Of a stretch of 64,000 bases of DNA, positions 37,784 through 46,152 are shown one piece after another (the stretch's first letter is position 1; every line of letters starts with the position of its first letter). This DNA comes from Haladaptatus halobius (GTDB lineage Archaea > Halobacteriota > Halobacteria > Halobacteriales > Haladaptataceae): assembly GCF_020618475.1 (NCBI RefSeq), contig NZ_CP085336.1, positions 992,001-1,056,000 on the forward strand, written 5' to 3'. Made by a program: the position numbers and the translations under genes. Under the pieces are notes generated by a model. It made no database searches, was not told where the DNA came from, and saw only the letters and a list, made by a program, of their open reading frames with translations.

Positions 37784-37921
37784 ATGACTATCAGCGAGCA
37801 CACCCCCAGTAACACGACCGTCCGGTGTATCGGGTCACTCACCACCATCGCCAATATTCTCCGCCTCTCCACGCCAGACGGCGACATTGCGGCCCCCGTG
37901 GAGGTGCATGCCAATGAGTAA
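37784..37921 (+). CDS. Small protein upstream of the coiled-coil gene
   Basis: 45 residues: MTISEHTPSNTTVRCIGSLT, TIANILRLSTPDGDIAAPVE, VHANE. It is clean from ATG to TAA, with the stop overlapping another ATG (ATGAGTAA) that opens only a 17-codon frame. It lies 26 bases before the coiled-coil start and in the same direction, so co-transcription is likely. No family is recognised. Confidence 0.45.
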   Translation: MTISEHTPSNTTVRCIGSLTTIANILRLSTPDGDIAAPVEVHANE

Positions 37922-37935
37922 CACCACCATGTCCG

Positions 37936-38001
37936 GAGCGTCTGGACGTGCTCGACAAGGTCGTTGATCGAGACGTCGTTGGTGAGCACGTCCAGACGCT
38001 C
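37936..38001. repeat. Perfect 18-bp inverted repeat
   Basis: GAGCGTCTGGACGTGCTC (37936-37953) and its exact complement (37984-38001) are separated by 30 bases. The left arm contains the proposed GTG start of the coiled-coil gene, and the right arm codes for residues 13-18 of it. In RNA it would form a strong hairpin that hides the start. It may be a regulatory hairpin, a protein-binding site, or a sign that the true start is further downstream. Confidence 0.75.
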
Positions 38002-38727
38002 ACCAACCGTATTAATGACCCTGAGCAGGAAGTTACCGAGAAAGACCAGCGGATCAACGAATTTGAACAGCGAGTCGGTGAGCTCAAGAACTATCGCGAG
38101 GACGCGGCAAAAGCGTGTGCTCAGGATCGACAGCAACTCAGTAGACTCGCAGACACGACCGAGACCATGCAAGCGGACATTGACGAGCTCATCGACGCTG
38201 AAGAGAAGAATGCCCGAATTCGGGCGTCGGTGTCTCGACTGATCAATCTCGTTCGTGACTATGAGACTGAGGAAAGCGTTGACGACGATTCACCCAATCT
38301 CGTCGCGGAAGCATCCAATGCAGGGAAGCAACTTTTCGAAACGGTACAGCGTTCGGAGCAGAATATCGAACTGGTCAACTTCCGCGAGAAGCGCGCAGAA
38401 AGTCAGCAGGTAGAGGATAAGTACCTCAATGTCCTTGAACATGCCAAGAAGGTCGCCAAGACGAATGACGTGATGGTCGCACGCCTTGATTACCGTGAAG
38501 TCGCCACGCACTATGGCTGTGCGTACAAGAACGACGGCTATCGGTTGATGGAGGAGATGGGCGACCGTGTGCCCGGCGTGAGCTACAAGGAGTCACGGAC
38601 GCAGTCCGTGGACGACGCGATGGATGTCGGCGGGCATCACATCGAAATCATGTTCGGGCATCCCGACCTCGCAGGATGGATGCGGGCACACCAAGCCAAC
38701 TCGGAGATCACAAACGGAGGTCGGTGA
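37948..38727 (+). CDS. Uncharacterised coiled-coil protein with C-terminal HTH-like domain
   Basis: 259 residues from GTG 37948 (ATG-less region; the start is uncertain because of the inverted repeat). Residues about 20-85 form a heptad-rich coiled coil (TEKDQRINEFEQRVGELKNY), and 130-180 are also helical. The C-terminal 80 residues (DYREVATHYGCAYKNDGYRL, MEEMGDRVPGVSYKESRTQS) may be a helix-turn-helix or other small fold. It is strongly acidic. I do not recognise the family. A hairpin follows the stop. The context (HEPN/MNT, PIN remnants) suggests an accessory or conflict role, but that is inference. Confidence 0.65.
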   Translation: MLDKVVDRDVVGEHVQTLTNRINDPEQEVTEKDQRINEFEQRVGELKNYREDAAKACAQDRQQLSRLADTTETMQADIDELIDAEEKNARIRASVSRLINLVRDYETEESVDDDSPNLVAEASNAGKQLFETVQRSEQNIELVNFREKRAESQQVEDKYLNVLEHAKKVAKTNDVMVARLDYREVATHYGCAYKNDGYRLMEEMGDRVPGVSYKESRTQSVDDAMDVGGHHIEIMFGHPDLAGWMRAHQANSEITNGGR

Positions 38728-38746
38728 TTATAGCGTTGTAATCACG

Positions 38747-38763
38747 GGGGTTCGGAGAACCCC
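38747..38763. terminator. Strong hairpin after the coiled-coil gene
   Basis: GGGGTTC-GGA-GAACCCC forms a seven-base-pair GC-rich stem 20 bases after the stop. There is no T-tract, so a role in termination or RNA stability is inferred. Confidence 0.45.
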
Positions 38764-38800
38764 TACATGGGCGGCACCACCACCCGAGATTCACACCGCA

Positions 38801-39040
38801 CTACCGGTGAACCATGGTGGTACTAGTGTGTTGGCTACAGTGGAGTGCGTCTGTTTCTGCGTCATTTTCTGCGAAATGGAGGGGGTCGCTCTCGCGATCC
38901 CCCTCTATTACAACGGTGTAATCGATTGGTCCATATCTCGTCGGCGTCCATTGAGCGGAACCCCCCGAGCGTGTGGCTGCGTAAACCGCGTTTTCGAACT
39001 GGTGAATTTGAGGGACACGCTCACTTTCGTCAACAGTCAT
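38801..39040 (-). CDS. Hypothetical acidic protein
   Basis: About 79 residues from ATG 39040: MTVDESERVPQIHQFENAVY, then TRYGPIDYTVVIEGDRESDP, LHFAENDAETDALH. The acidic composition fits haloarchaea better than the opposite strand does. There is no domain match. It sits convergent to the coiled-coil gene and divergent from the following gene. Confidence 0.35.
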   Translation of the reverse strand: MTVDESERVPQIHQFENAVYAATRSGGSAQWTPTRYGPIDYTVVIEGDRESDPLHFAENDAETDALHCSQHTSTTMVHR

Positions 39041-39088
39041 TCCACCACCCAAATAGCAAAGATACTACACACGAATGATTCCGGTACA

Positions 39089-39724
39089 ATGCCCTCACTA
39101 CTTTAGCGACTCCTCGGCAGTGGCACACCAGATGAGCAAGTCGATCTGGAATCACGACAAAACAAGGCGGATGAAGCGCTCCACGATGCAGTCGAGCGTG
39201 GTGGCTACGCCGTTGACGACTGTGGTATAACGGGCATCGCGGTTGTCAACGAAGGACCTGACGGAGAACCAATCGTCGTGCCAATCGCTCGGTTTTCTCT
39301 CGGAGAGGATGTCGAAAATCCTGACCAAGATCTTGTGTGGGATCTCGTCGGCGAAGCTGCACTCGCGATGCAGGGCCCCTTTGATGATGTCTTCGTCCGT
39401 CACTATGATAACCAATTCACGTTTGATGGCGACAAGCTCTTTGAGGCCGAGGAGTGTCGACGCGTTCTTCTAACGGACGAACTTGTCGACCGATACGCAA
39501 CTGATGCCGGCTTTACGCTCGCGGATCTGCGCGATGCTGTGTTCGATGCCCACGACATCGACGATGAAATCGCTCCAGTTGCCTGGGGCGAGTGTACAAA
39601 CTATAGCCGGACGAACAATGCAGCGATCATCGTTGCCGGGACGGCCGCTGCAGCGGGTGCAAGCGCGAGTGCAGCGAGCTGTGCCGGAGCTGGAGCGGCT
39701 GGCGGTGCAGGCGGCACGTGCTGA
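39089..39724 (+). pseudogene. Protein with Cys/Gly/Ala-rich C-terminal tail; stop at codon 6
   Basis: ATG 39089 reads MPSLL, TAG (39104-39106), then RLLGSGTPDEQVDLESRQNK, GYAVDDCGITGIAVVNEGPD and on without break to 39724. The body (about 170 residues) is acidic and globular-looking (FSLGEDVENPDQDLVWDLVG). The end is unusual: NNAAIIVAGTAAAAGASASA then ASCAGAGAAGGAGGTC. A GTG at 39278 could start a shortened 148-residue protein. I do not recognise the family. The tail could be a membrane or lipid anchor, or a modification substrate. Confidence 0.5.
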
Positions 39725-39817
39725 CTGGATTGCTCGCTGACCTGCCCACAGGAGATACCAGGTAGCAGAAACACAATCGATATATGAGGCGTAAACGTTT
39801 ATACCACACATAACAGT

Positions 39818-40474
39818 ATGCGTGTAGAGTTACGCCTTCCATTGCCAGACGAACAGATTTTCAGGTATGAAGCGATGGATGATATCCTGGAAATCACCGC
39901 TCAAAATCCGACGAGTGAATTCTCAAATCGTGATCTCCAGACGCTCACCGGATTCGGCGGCCCGAGTGTCTCGAAAGCACTCACACTACTTGCCGCCCTC
40001 GGGTTGATCACTCGTCGCGACGTTGGGAGGAAGACCCTCTATCAGATCAATGACGAACACCTGCATGAAGCCGACAACCCGTTACTAGAAATCCCACAAG
40101 CAACCTTCCGGCAACCTCTCGAACGATTCAGAGATCGGGTTACCGAGGAGCTCTCATCGATTGCCGGCATCGTTTGCTTTGGCAGTGTCGCACGAGGTGA
40201 GGCAGATCGCGTCAGCGATATCGATCTGTTCGTATTGACTGATGGAGACGATGAACTCGTAGTCACACGGCGAGCAATCTCGAAGATCAAATCGGATCTC
40301 GAAGCGCAGCCAATCGACGAACAGCGATATGAATTCGAAATTTTCGTCGAATCACCAAATAGTGCCCGCCGACGAGGCGCAGATCTCCAACCGATTTTGC
40401 AAGAAGGAGTCGAACTCTACGCGACAGGCACACTCCAGAACGTCAAGCAGGATATCTTTGGAGCAAGCGAATGA
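39818..40474 (+). CDS. MNT-type nucleotidyltransferase antitoxin with winged helix
   Basis: 218 residues. An N-terminal winged helix (EFSNRDLQTLTGFGGPSVSK, ALGLITRRDVGRKTLYQIN) is followed by the minimal nucleotidyltransferase domain with the signature CFGSVARGEADRVSDIDLFV (G-S-x-A-R-G-E, then D-x-D). The expected third acidic residue would be in YEFEIFVE. In HEPN/MNT modules such proteins neutralise the HEPN RNase, in known cases by AMPylating it. The stop overlaps the HEPN start (ATGA), so the two are translationally coupled. The helix-turn-helix suggests autoregulation. Confidence 0.87.
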   Translation: MRVELRLPLPDEQIFRYEAMDDILEITAQNPTSEFSNRDLQTLTGFGGPSVSKALTLLAALGLITRRDVGRKTLYQINDEHLHEADNPLLEIPQATFRQPLERFRDRVTEELSSIAGIVCFGSVARGEADRVSDIDLFVLTDGDDELVVTRRAISKIKSDLEAQPIDEQRYEFEIFVESPNSARRRGADLQPILQEGVELYATGTLQNVKQDIFGASE

Positions 40475-40956
40475 CTTCAAAAGAGATCGAGAATGCACTC
40501 GCCGATGCTGAAGATGCATTCCAACGCTCACCCGATAATCCAGAAACGGGATTGGAATTCGTGACCGATCCGACCATCCTCCAACTGCGGAAGGCCTGTC
40601 GATTGCTCGACGCTGCCCATTTTCTGATCGATCGCAATGGCCACTACACGGTGATTATCGAAGCATCGTTCGTGGCGATCGAGCGCTCAATCCAATTTTA
40701 CGTGGAAGCAAGTGGATACGATATTCCTAGACAATCACATACCGAAGTGTACGAGTACGGAATACAGGCAGGACTCTTCTCGGAGGATATCGCAGATCGT
40801 CTCGAAGCACTCTGGCAGGAAAATCGATCAGAATCGTACTACCGCACAGGTATTGCAGGTGAGTACCGTGTCCAAACAATCTATCAACTTGCGACGAACC
40901 TCCATAAGGAAGTCGTCAATCTCACCCGAACCAGAGATTGTCTGTGTAGCGACTGA
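40471..40956 (+). CDS. HEPN-domain protein (partner of MNT)
   Basis: 161 residues, all-helical by appearance: ILQLRKACRLLDAAHFLIDR, YTVIIEASFVAIERSIQFYV, then ALWQENRSESYYRTGIAGEY. Position (ATGA overlap with the MNT gene) and helices identify a HEPN toxin of a HEPN/MNT pair. The canonical R-x4-6-H RNase motif is not seen; its place is taken by NRSESYYR. So either the variant site works differently or catalysis is weak. Confidence 0.8.
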   Translation: MTSKEIENALADAEDAFQRSPDNPETGLEFVTDPTILQLRKACRLLDAAHFLIDRNGHYTVIIEASFVAIERSIQFYVEASGYDIPRQSHTEVYEYGIQAGLFSEDIADRLEALWQENRSESYYRTGIAGEYRVQTIYQLATNLHKEVVNLTRTRDCLCSD

Positions 40957-41439
40957 CCGAAAGCACCACCAACCACAGCAAAAATCTCCCGTGTGAGTAG
41001 CATATCGGCCGACAATGGCAACAAGGAAAGAGAAGGAACACAGCAGTTAAATCGAACTTTATCCGGACGATGCCAAGCTCGACTCAGTATACTGTCTTAA
41101 CTTCTTTTTGAGGTCCGATTCGCGCCATCCCAACGGTGATAGTACACTCGCCGCAGCACGAATCAACAACTCCCGATAGAACTCGGTATCATACTCAGTT
41201 GGCCCTTAGTGTATTCTGGGTACTTGCTGTCAACGCGAATGTAGTACTTCCCCAAATTGCTATTCACAGTTACCGATAGATGTCGATCTATTATCATATT
41301 TGGTCCAGAATCCGTCTCTCTCGTCCTTAGATGGTGTTTTGCTATTCTCGAATAATCATCGATGAATATGTTCCTGACTGTAGCAATAATGTCGTTCGTT
41401 GGTGTTCTATCTTAGGGGTGCTATGCCCCCAAATCAGAA
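40957..41439. other. Intergenic, nothing identified
   Basis: About 480 bases, rather AT-rich after 41250. No coding frame of quality was seen. Any start for the glutamine-synthetase-like gene must lie at its end. Confidence 0.4.
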
Positions 41440-42291
41440 GTGATCAAAACATGCACAAGTAATGACGTTGAGCTCGTCCGGCTCTTCTGGGTCGACAACG
41501 CGGGCGTCGAGCGGGGACGAGTCGTTAATGCAGCCACTATTGAAAGTATTTTCACTAATGGTGCGAACATCGCACAGGCTCAGCAGGCATTTACAGACAG
41601 CGACTATCCGACGGAGGAAGCACCACTAAGCCGTGTCGGAGAGGTTAGACTTATTCCCGACCCCGAGACGTTTCGCCTGCTCCCATATGTAAATCGTGGC
41701 GCTGCGATGATGTGTGATCTCTACAGTCTTGATCAGACGCCATGGGAGATCGATCCACGATCTCAGCTCCATACTTTTCTTGACACCTTCGAGTATCAGT
41801 CGCACGCCGCTTTCGAACCCGAGTGGTATCTCGTCCGTGAAACGGAAGACGGGTTCGAACCCTTCGATCAAAGTGGCTGTTATACGGCCGATGGAATACA
41901 AAGTGCGCACGAGATTATCCTCGAAATCGTCGATGGGCTTGCTGCCCAGAGCATGGAGATGTCGGTTTATTACCCCGAATACAGCCCTGGCCAGCAGGAA
42001 ATCGCAATCAAACGTAGCGAGGGCCTCACGCCAGCTGACAACCAGACGTTCTACAAACAGACAGTGAAAGCAGTGGCCAGGAATCACGACCTGCGAGCGA
42101 CATTCTCTCCAAAACCGTTTCCGGAGCACGCAGGGAGTGGCAGTCATCTCCATCTCTCACTCTGGAATCCAGAGTTCGATGTGCCGACGACGGTCGCGGA
42201 GTTTGGAAGCAACCTCTACGCGGTGAACGCACGATTCGGAACCGACAATCCGGAGAGCGCGGAGTACGACGACATCCGCGTCTCGAAGTAA
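41440..42291 (+). pseudogene. Glutamine-synthetase-family fragment fused to a foreign tail
   Basis: 283 residues from GTG 41440; an ATG just upstream is followed at once by TGA. Residues 1-245 are GlnA-type (GlnA3/gamma-glutamyl-amine ligase-like): DVELVRLFWVDNAGVERGRV, then FEPEWYLVRE, YYPEYSPGQQEIAI, and the active-site block FPEHAGSGSHLHLSLWN. A normal protein has about 440 residues; the ATP-binding and C-terminal half is missing. The text then changes to VPTTVAEFGSNLYAVNARFG, ending DDIRVSK, which looks like the end of a beta-propeller protein (SMP-30-like). The first 10-15 residues also seem missing. It is unlikely to be active. Confidence 0.7.
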
Positions 42292-42591
42292 AATCCTATT
42301 GAAAGCGATGTCCACTTCCTCAACAAACCATTCCGATTTGGACGCTCTTTTCCGCACGGTCAGGTGCTATCGTCCGACCGTCAGCACCGTCCAGTCAACG
42401 AGAGGGAACAACGACGAGAGACAGTCACCCGTCCGGCAGAAGCGGCCTCGAAGGTTCCACCGCGTTAGAATTTACGTCCTGCACTTCGACGATTTTGGCC
42501 TGTGAGATGAATCGCTCACCGCCTCCTGTGCGGATTAGGACTTCCGAATCCCACGTTCGGAATCAACTATCCTCGATATTCTTGCAGTAGT

Positions 42592-43581
42592 TCAATCATC
42601 TGCGTGTATCGCGGGAGACGATGACTGCGCTGCGGATTGCTCATCGCGAACAAAGTAGGAGGCCAAGGCAGGCCCGCTGACGTTATGCCAGATACTGAAT
42701 AATGCTGGCGGCAGGGCCGCAGCAGGAGAGAAAAAGGAGGTGGCAAGCGCCACAGCGAGGCCGCTGTTCTGCAAGCCAACCTCGAACGCACAGGTACGAA
42801 CGCGGTCTTCAGACATTCCAGTCAATCGACCGACGCCATAGCCAGTGCCGAGGCCAATCGTGTTGTGCGCCACGACTGCGACGACAGCAGTTGCACCAGC
42901 AGTAAGAATCGTCGCTTTGCTAAGGCCGACGACGGCCGCGACGATTGCAACAATTGCAATAACACTCACTGCCGGGAAGACGTCAAGGCCTGCTTCAGCG
43001 ACTTCAGGTGCCTTCCGATCAAGGATATAACGGAGTGCGAAGCCAGCGACAACGGGAATGAGCACTACCTGCACGATGCTCGTGAAGAGCTGCGCGAACG
43101 TCACATTCAGCTGTTCGCCAGCGAGGAAGACGACCCATGCGGGCATGACGATCGGTGCTGCGATCGTCGTCACGGTGGTGATCGCCACGGAGAGTGCGAC
43201 ATCGCCATCGCCGAGGTATGTCATTACGTTCGACGCGGTACCACCAGGTGCGGCACCAACAAGGACGACGCCCAAGACAAGTTCGGGAGGAAGCGAGAGT
43301 GCGACGGTGATGGCGTATGCCGCCATCGGCATGACAACCCACTGTGTGACAGCACCGATGCACACGTCGCGTGGTCGTTCGACGAGTCGATGGAAGTCAA
43401 CAGGTTGCAGTGTCAACCCCATTCCAAGCATGATGATGCCGAGCAGTGGTGTGATATACGGGCTGATCCACGTGAACGCCGTGGGGGCAGTAAGAGCAAG
43501 CCCAGAGAACACGAGCACCCAGACGACAAAGTAGCGATTTGCGACAGCGCTTAGACGCCGTGCAGCATCAAGCATTCTCAT
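42592..43581 (-). CDS. Bile acid:sodium symporter (BASS) family transporter
   Basis: 329 residues from ATG 43581 (MRMLDAARRLSAVAN); ATG 43626 adds a non-conserved leader. About ten membrane helices. Landmarks: LLGIIMLGMGLTLQPVDFHR after the first helices, VLVGAAPGGTASNVMTYLGD, and the family motif CAFEVGLQNSGLAVALATSF late in the protein. Members carry organic anions such as pyruvate, pantothenate or 2-keto acids with sodium. The substrate is unknown and the gene has no partners. Confidence 0.9.
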   Translation of the reverse strand: MRMLDAARRLSAVANRYFVVWVLVFSGLALTAPTAFTWISPYITPLLGIIMLGMGLTLQPVDFHRLVERPRDVCIGAVTQWVVMPMAAYAITVALSLPPELVLGVVLVGAAPGGTASNVMTYLGDGDVALSVAITTVTTIAAPIVMPAWVVFLAGEQLNVTFAQLFTSIVQVVLIPVVAGFALRYILDRKAPEVAEAGLDVFPAVSVIAIVAIVAAVVGLSKATILTAGATAVVAVVAHNTIGLGTGYGVGRLTGMSEDRVRTCAFEVGLQNSGLAVALATSFFSPAAALPPALFSIWHNVSGPALASYFVRDEQSAAQSSSPAIHADD

Positions 43582-43626
43582 TGTCCCCACCCGTCGATCC
43601 ACAGTCGCTGTAACTGTACCATGCAC

Positions 43627-44289
43627 ATATGCATATCAAATCTCGTTTTTATGTCTATCGGTAATGTAGTTCGTAGCAATACTGACCGCTATATCGGACA
43701 CCGTCTATACGAAAAAGGCCCAGAAAGCAATTACGCAATATCCAAGAGTATCTTCGGAGTTGACCTCCTTGGCCACTGGGGAGGAGCCCTGCCTCTGTAG
43801 CCAGTGAAGATATTATTGAAGCTTGTTTTGAATAGCTTCCAGCAGCGATTAATGCGGTCAAGAGCAGGATGACTCCGTCTCCGAACTCAATTTGAGACTA
43901 TCCATCGCGACTCCAGTCGTGGGCTTCCACTCTATACTTCTGTGAATGGGAAACCGCAACGCCCCAGTTGTGGTGAGTCTCCCTACCCGGATTGTGACGC
44001 TGAGTTTTGTCGACTGGGGCGTGCTGGATGACAGGTTCTCGCAGCGGTTGGTGACGGCTCGCTTTTGTTCAGTGGGTGTACCTCACATCCCGCTGACGGC
44101 GAGGCAGCCAGGATGCGGAGGCCAGGTCGGTGACACCGACCCAGATAGACCAAGAGTATATTACGAAAAAACCATTCTGACCAATCTCTCAAAACGCGGT
44201 TGCAGCTGACTAGATGGGTGAAATATAAACCACAGCGGTATCAGCGGCCCGTTAGTGGTCGCCAACAAAGAAAGTATTAGGTCGCTAGG
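43627..44289. other. 660 bp without a supported gene
   Basis: Around 43950-44000 one frame reads PSCGESPYPDCDAEFC, which looks like part of a zinc ribbon, but stops close it on both sides. Nothing else was recognisable. Probably decayed. Confidence 0.35.
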
Positions 44290-44685
44290 TTACGGCCGTT
44301 GACCGATGAGAAAATGACACCGAACACTCATCGCTCTCCTCACAGTTAGCCTCCTGACGACGACTGCTGCAAAGCCACTAGCAACAATCACCAGAATGTT
44401 CCCAATCGACGACCAGGCCAACTCCTGCAGTGGTTTGCCCGACTTCTCAACGAGATATAGACAGCCATCGAGGTTCGTCTGATTCCACATGAACGTGTTC
44501 GAGCCGTCGATGATCACTCGTCCAGGGAGATTGTAGCGTGCCGGTGAATGGCCGACTTGGCCGTAGCTTTCGTACGTTGATGGCTCGCTCGCTAGAGGCC
44601 GTCTCTCTAGGACGAACGGAGCGACGCATTCCAGCACCAAACTACCACCTCCACTTATTCGTGTCGCACGGTGATAGCTCTGCAA
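44290..44685 (-). CDS. Possible remnant of a membrane-anchored protein
   Basis: The frame contains RVIIDGSNTFMWNQTNLDGC, YLVEKSGKPLQELAW, then a convincing C-terminal membrane helix (SIGNILVIVASGFAAVVV) followed by Arg residues. The N-terminal third lacks coding character. It may be the 3' end of a surface protein gene. Weakly supported. Confidence 0.3.
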   Translation of the reverse strand: MQSYHRATRISGGGSLVLECVAPFVLERRPLASEPSTYESYGQVGHSPARYNLPGRVIIDGSNTFMWNQTNLDGCLYLVEKSGKPLQELAWSSIGNILVIVASGFAAVVVRRLTVRRAMSVRCHFLIGQRP

Positions 44686-44701
44686 CGAGAAGAACGAGTC
44701 A

Positions 44702-45686
44702 ATGGAGGAATCAGGACATTCACCACCAATAGAGCACCTACCTGGATTGATCGAGGAGAACGCACACGAGGAAGCGAGTACGTATCTCGCTCAACTCAAA
44801 ACAGAAGACACTGAGACTCGGAAAAATCATTACAGGAACTGCGACGCCTCGCAGACGACCGACCAACCACGTTCTCCGCGCTTTGCTCTTCGCTCATACC
44901 GTTTCTAACCGACGACGAGCGGTCAATCCGTCTGATGACCGCGAAGCTATTCGTCACCATCGCTGAAGCCGACCGAGAGGCAGTCGTCCCTGTCGTCTCG
45001 GCGCTCGCTGACCGACTTGCCGACGAAGACGAATTCTACCACGTTCGTGCCCGGTCGGCGGAGGTGCTGGGCTACATCGCGCTCGAAAATCCAGACGCCG
45101 TCGCTTCACCTGAAATCTTGGCTGAACTCCGAATCGGCCTTTCATTCGACGAACCAGAGGTGAAAGAGAAGCTGGCGAAAGCTCTCGAATACATTGCGCT
45201 GGGCAACCCTCGCTGACTCCGACATCAGGGCTTGAATCTCGCCGAACACCTTGACGACGAGAACGAACTCGTGCGGTATCACCTGTGTACGGCGGTGGTC
45301 GTTGTCGGCTGTGAGTATCCAGACGCACTCGTGGAAGCACGATCAGAACTCGGCAGACGACTCGACGATGAGAATTCCTTCGTCCGTGGTCAGGCTGCTG
45401 AGGCGCTCGGATTGTTGGCCTGGGCGGATATCGAAGATGTATTGCTCCCCAGGACGGAACTCGTGGCGCTAGAAGATGACGAGGAGTCCTTCGTCACAAA
45501 GCGGGCTGGCTTCGCTCTTACCACATCGGATGACCCAGAGAATCCGGAATCGTTACCTGACGGGATCGGCACCGTCGAGGGAATCCAGGGAACAACCGAC
45601 GATATCGTCGAGGAGATCACGTCGCCCGATGGAGATGGTGAGTGCTCACACTGCGGGCTCGCGCTTCCTGAGAACGGTTCACCGAT
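44702..45686 (+). pseudogene. HEAT-repeat-like protein, frameshift and stop
   Basis: ATG 44702 reads HLPGLIEENAHEEASTYLAQ, LKTEDTETRK; in an A-run near 44823-44829 the frame shifts to SLQELRRLADDRPTTFSALC, then MTAKLFVTIAEADREAVVPV and helical repeats (HVRARSAEVLGYIALENPDA). TGA stands at 45214-45216, then NLAEHLDDENELVRYHLCTA, FVRGQAAEALGLLAWADIED and a zinc knuckle (ECSHCGLALPE). The repeats with D-x-x-x-VR-x-x-A-A-x-A-L-G are HEAT-like scaffolds. The gene is dead, and its end runs into an unrelated fragment. Confidence 0.65.
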
Positions 45687-45917
45687 GTGCACAACGCACT
45701 CCTGCACTTCGAAGTCGACGACGAGATCGAGCGAACAAAACATGAGGTCGAGGCCGAGGCGGTAGCGTACGTCGTCGGTCGACACTTTGGGCTCGACACA
45801 AGCAGGTCGGCGTTCTATCTTACGGCGTGGCAAGACGATGACTCTGATGCACATCAAGAACGACTTGCCCGAATCAGCCAGACTGTCGAGGAGATCGTCG
45901 ACCTAGTCGACAAGTGA
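45687..45917 (+). pseudogene. ArdC/ImmA-like protein, C-terminal fragment
   Basis: HNALLHFEVDDEIERTKHEV, EAEAVAYVVGRHFGLDTSRS, FYLTAWQDDDSDAHQERLAR, SQTVEEIVDLVDK and stop. E-x-E-A-x-x-V-A-Y-V-V follows the zinc-peptidase HExxH helix in ArdC-type antirestriction proteins; here HELAH has become V-HNALLH. It joins the HEAT-like pseudogene directly in another frame, so it was placed by recombination. Confidence 0.55.
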
Positions 45918-46152
45918 CGGGAGTCCACATGTTCCAGGACCAAGCAGACGTGATTTTTGTCGTACAATTGAGCGAATTCTGTCGTAAGTAGCGATTCTTC
46001 AACTTGATTGAAGCTGAATAGACCTCCATACAGAGTGAACCAATGGCCACCGAAACGACTAGCTAGTTCGGAACTGACACAGAGTACGCTCGGCCGAGCC
46101 CACCACGACAGTACACGTTGACAGCGTTGTATTCTCGAGATACCCAGCGAGT

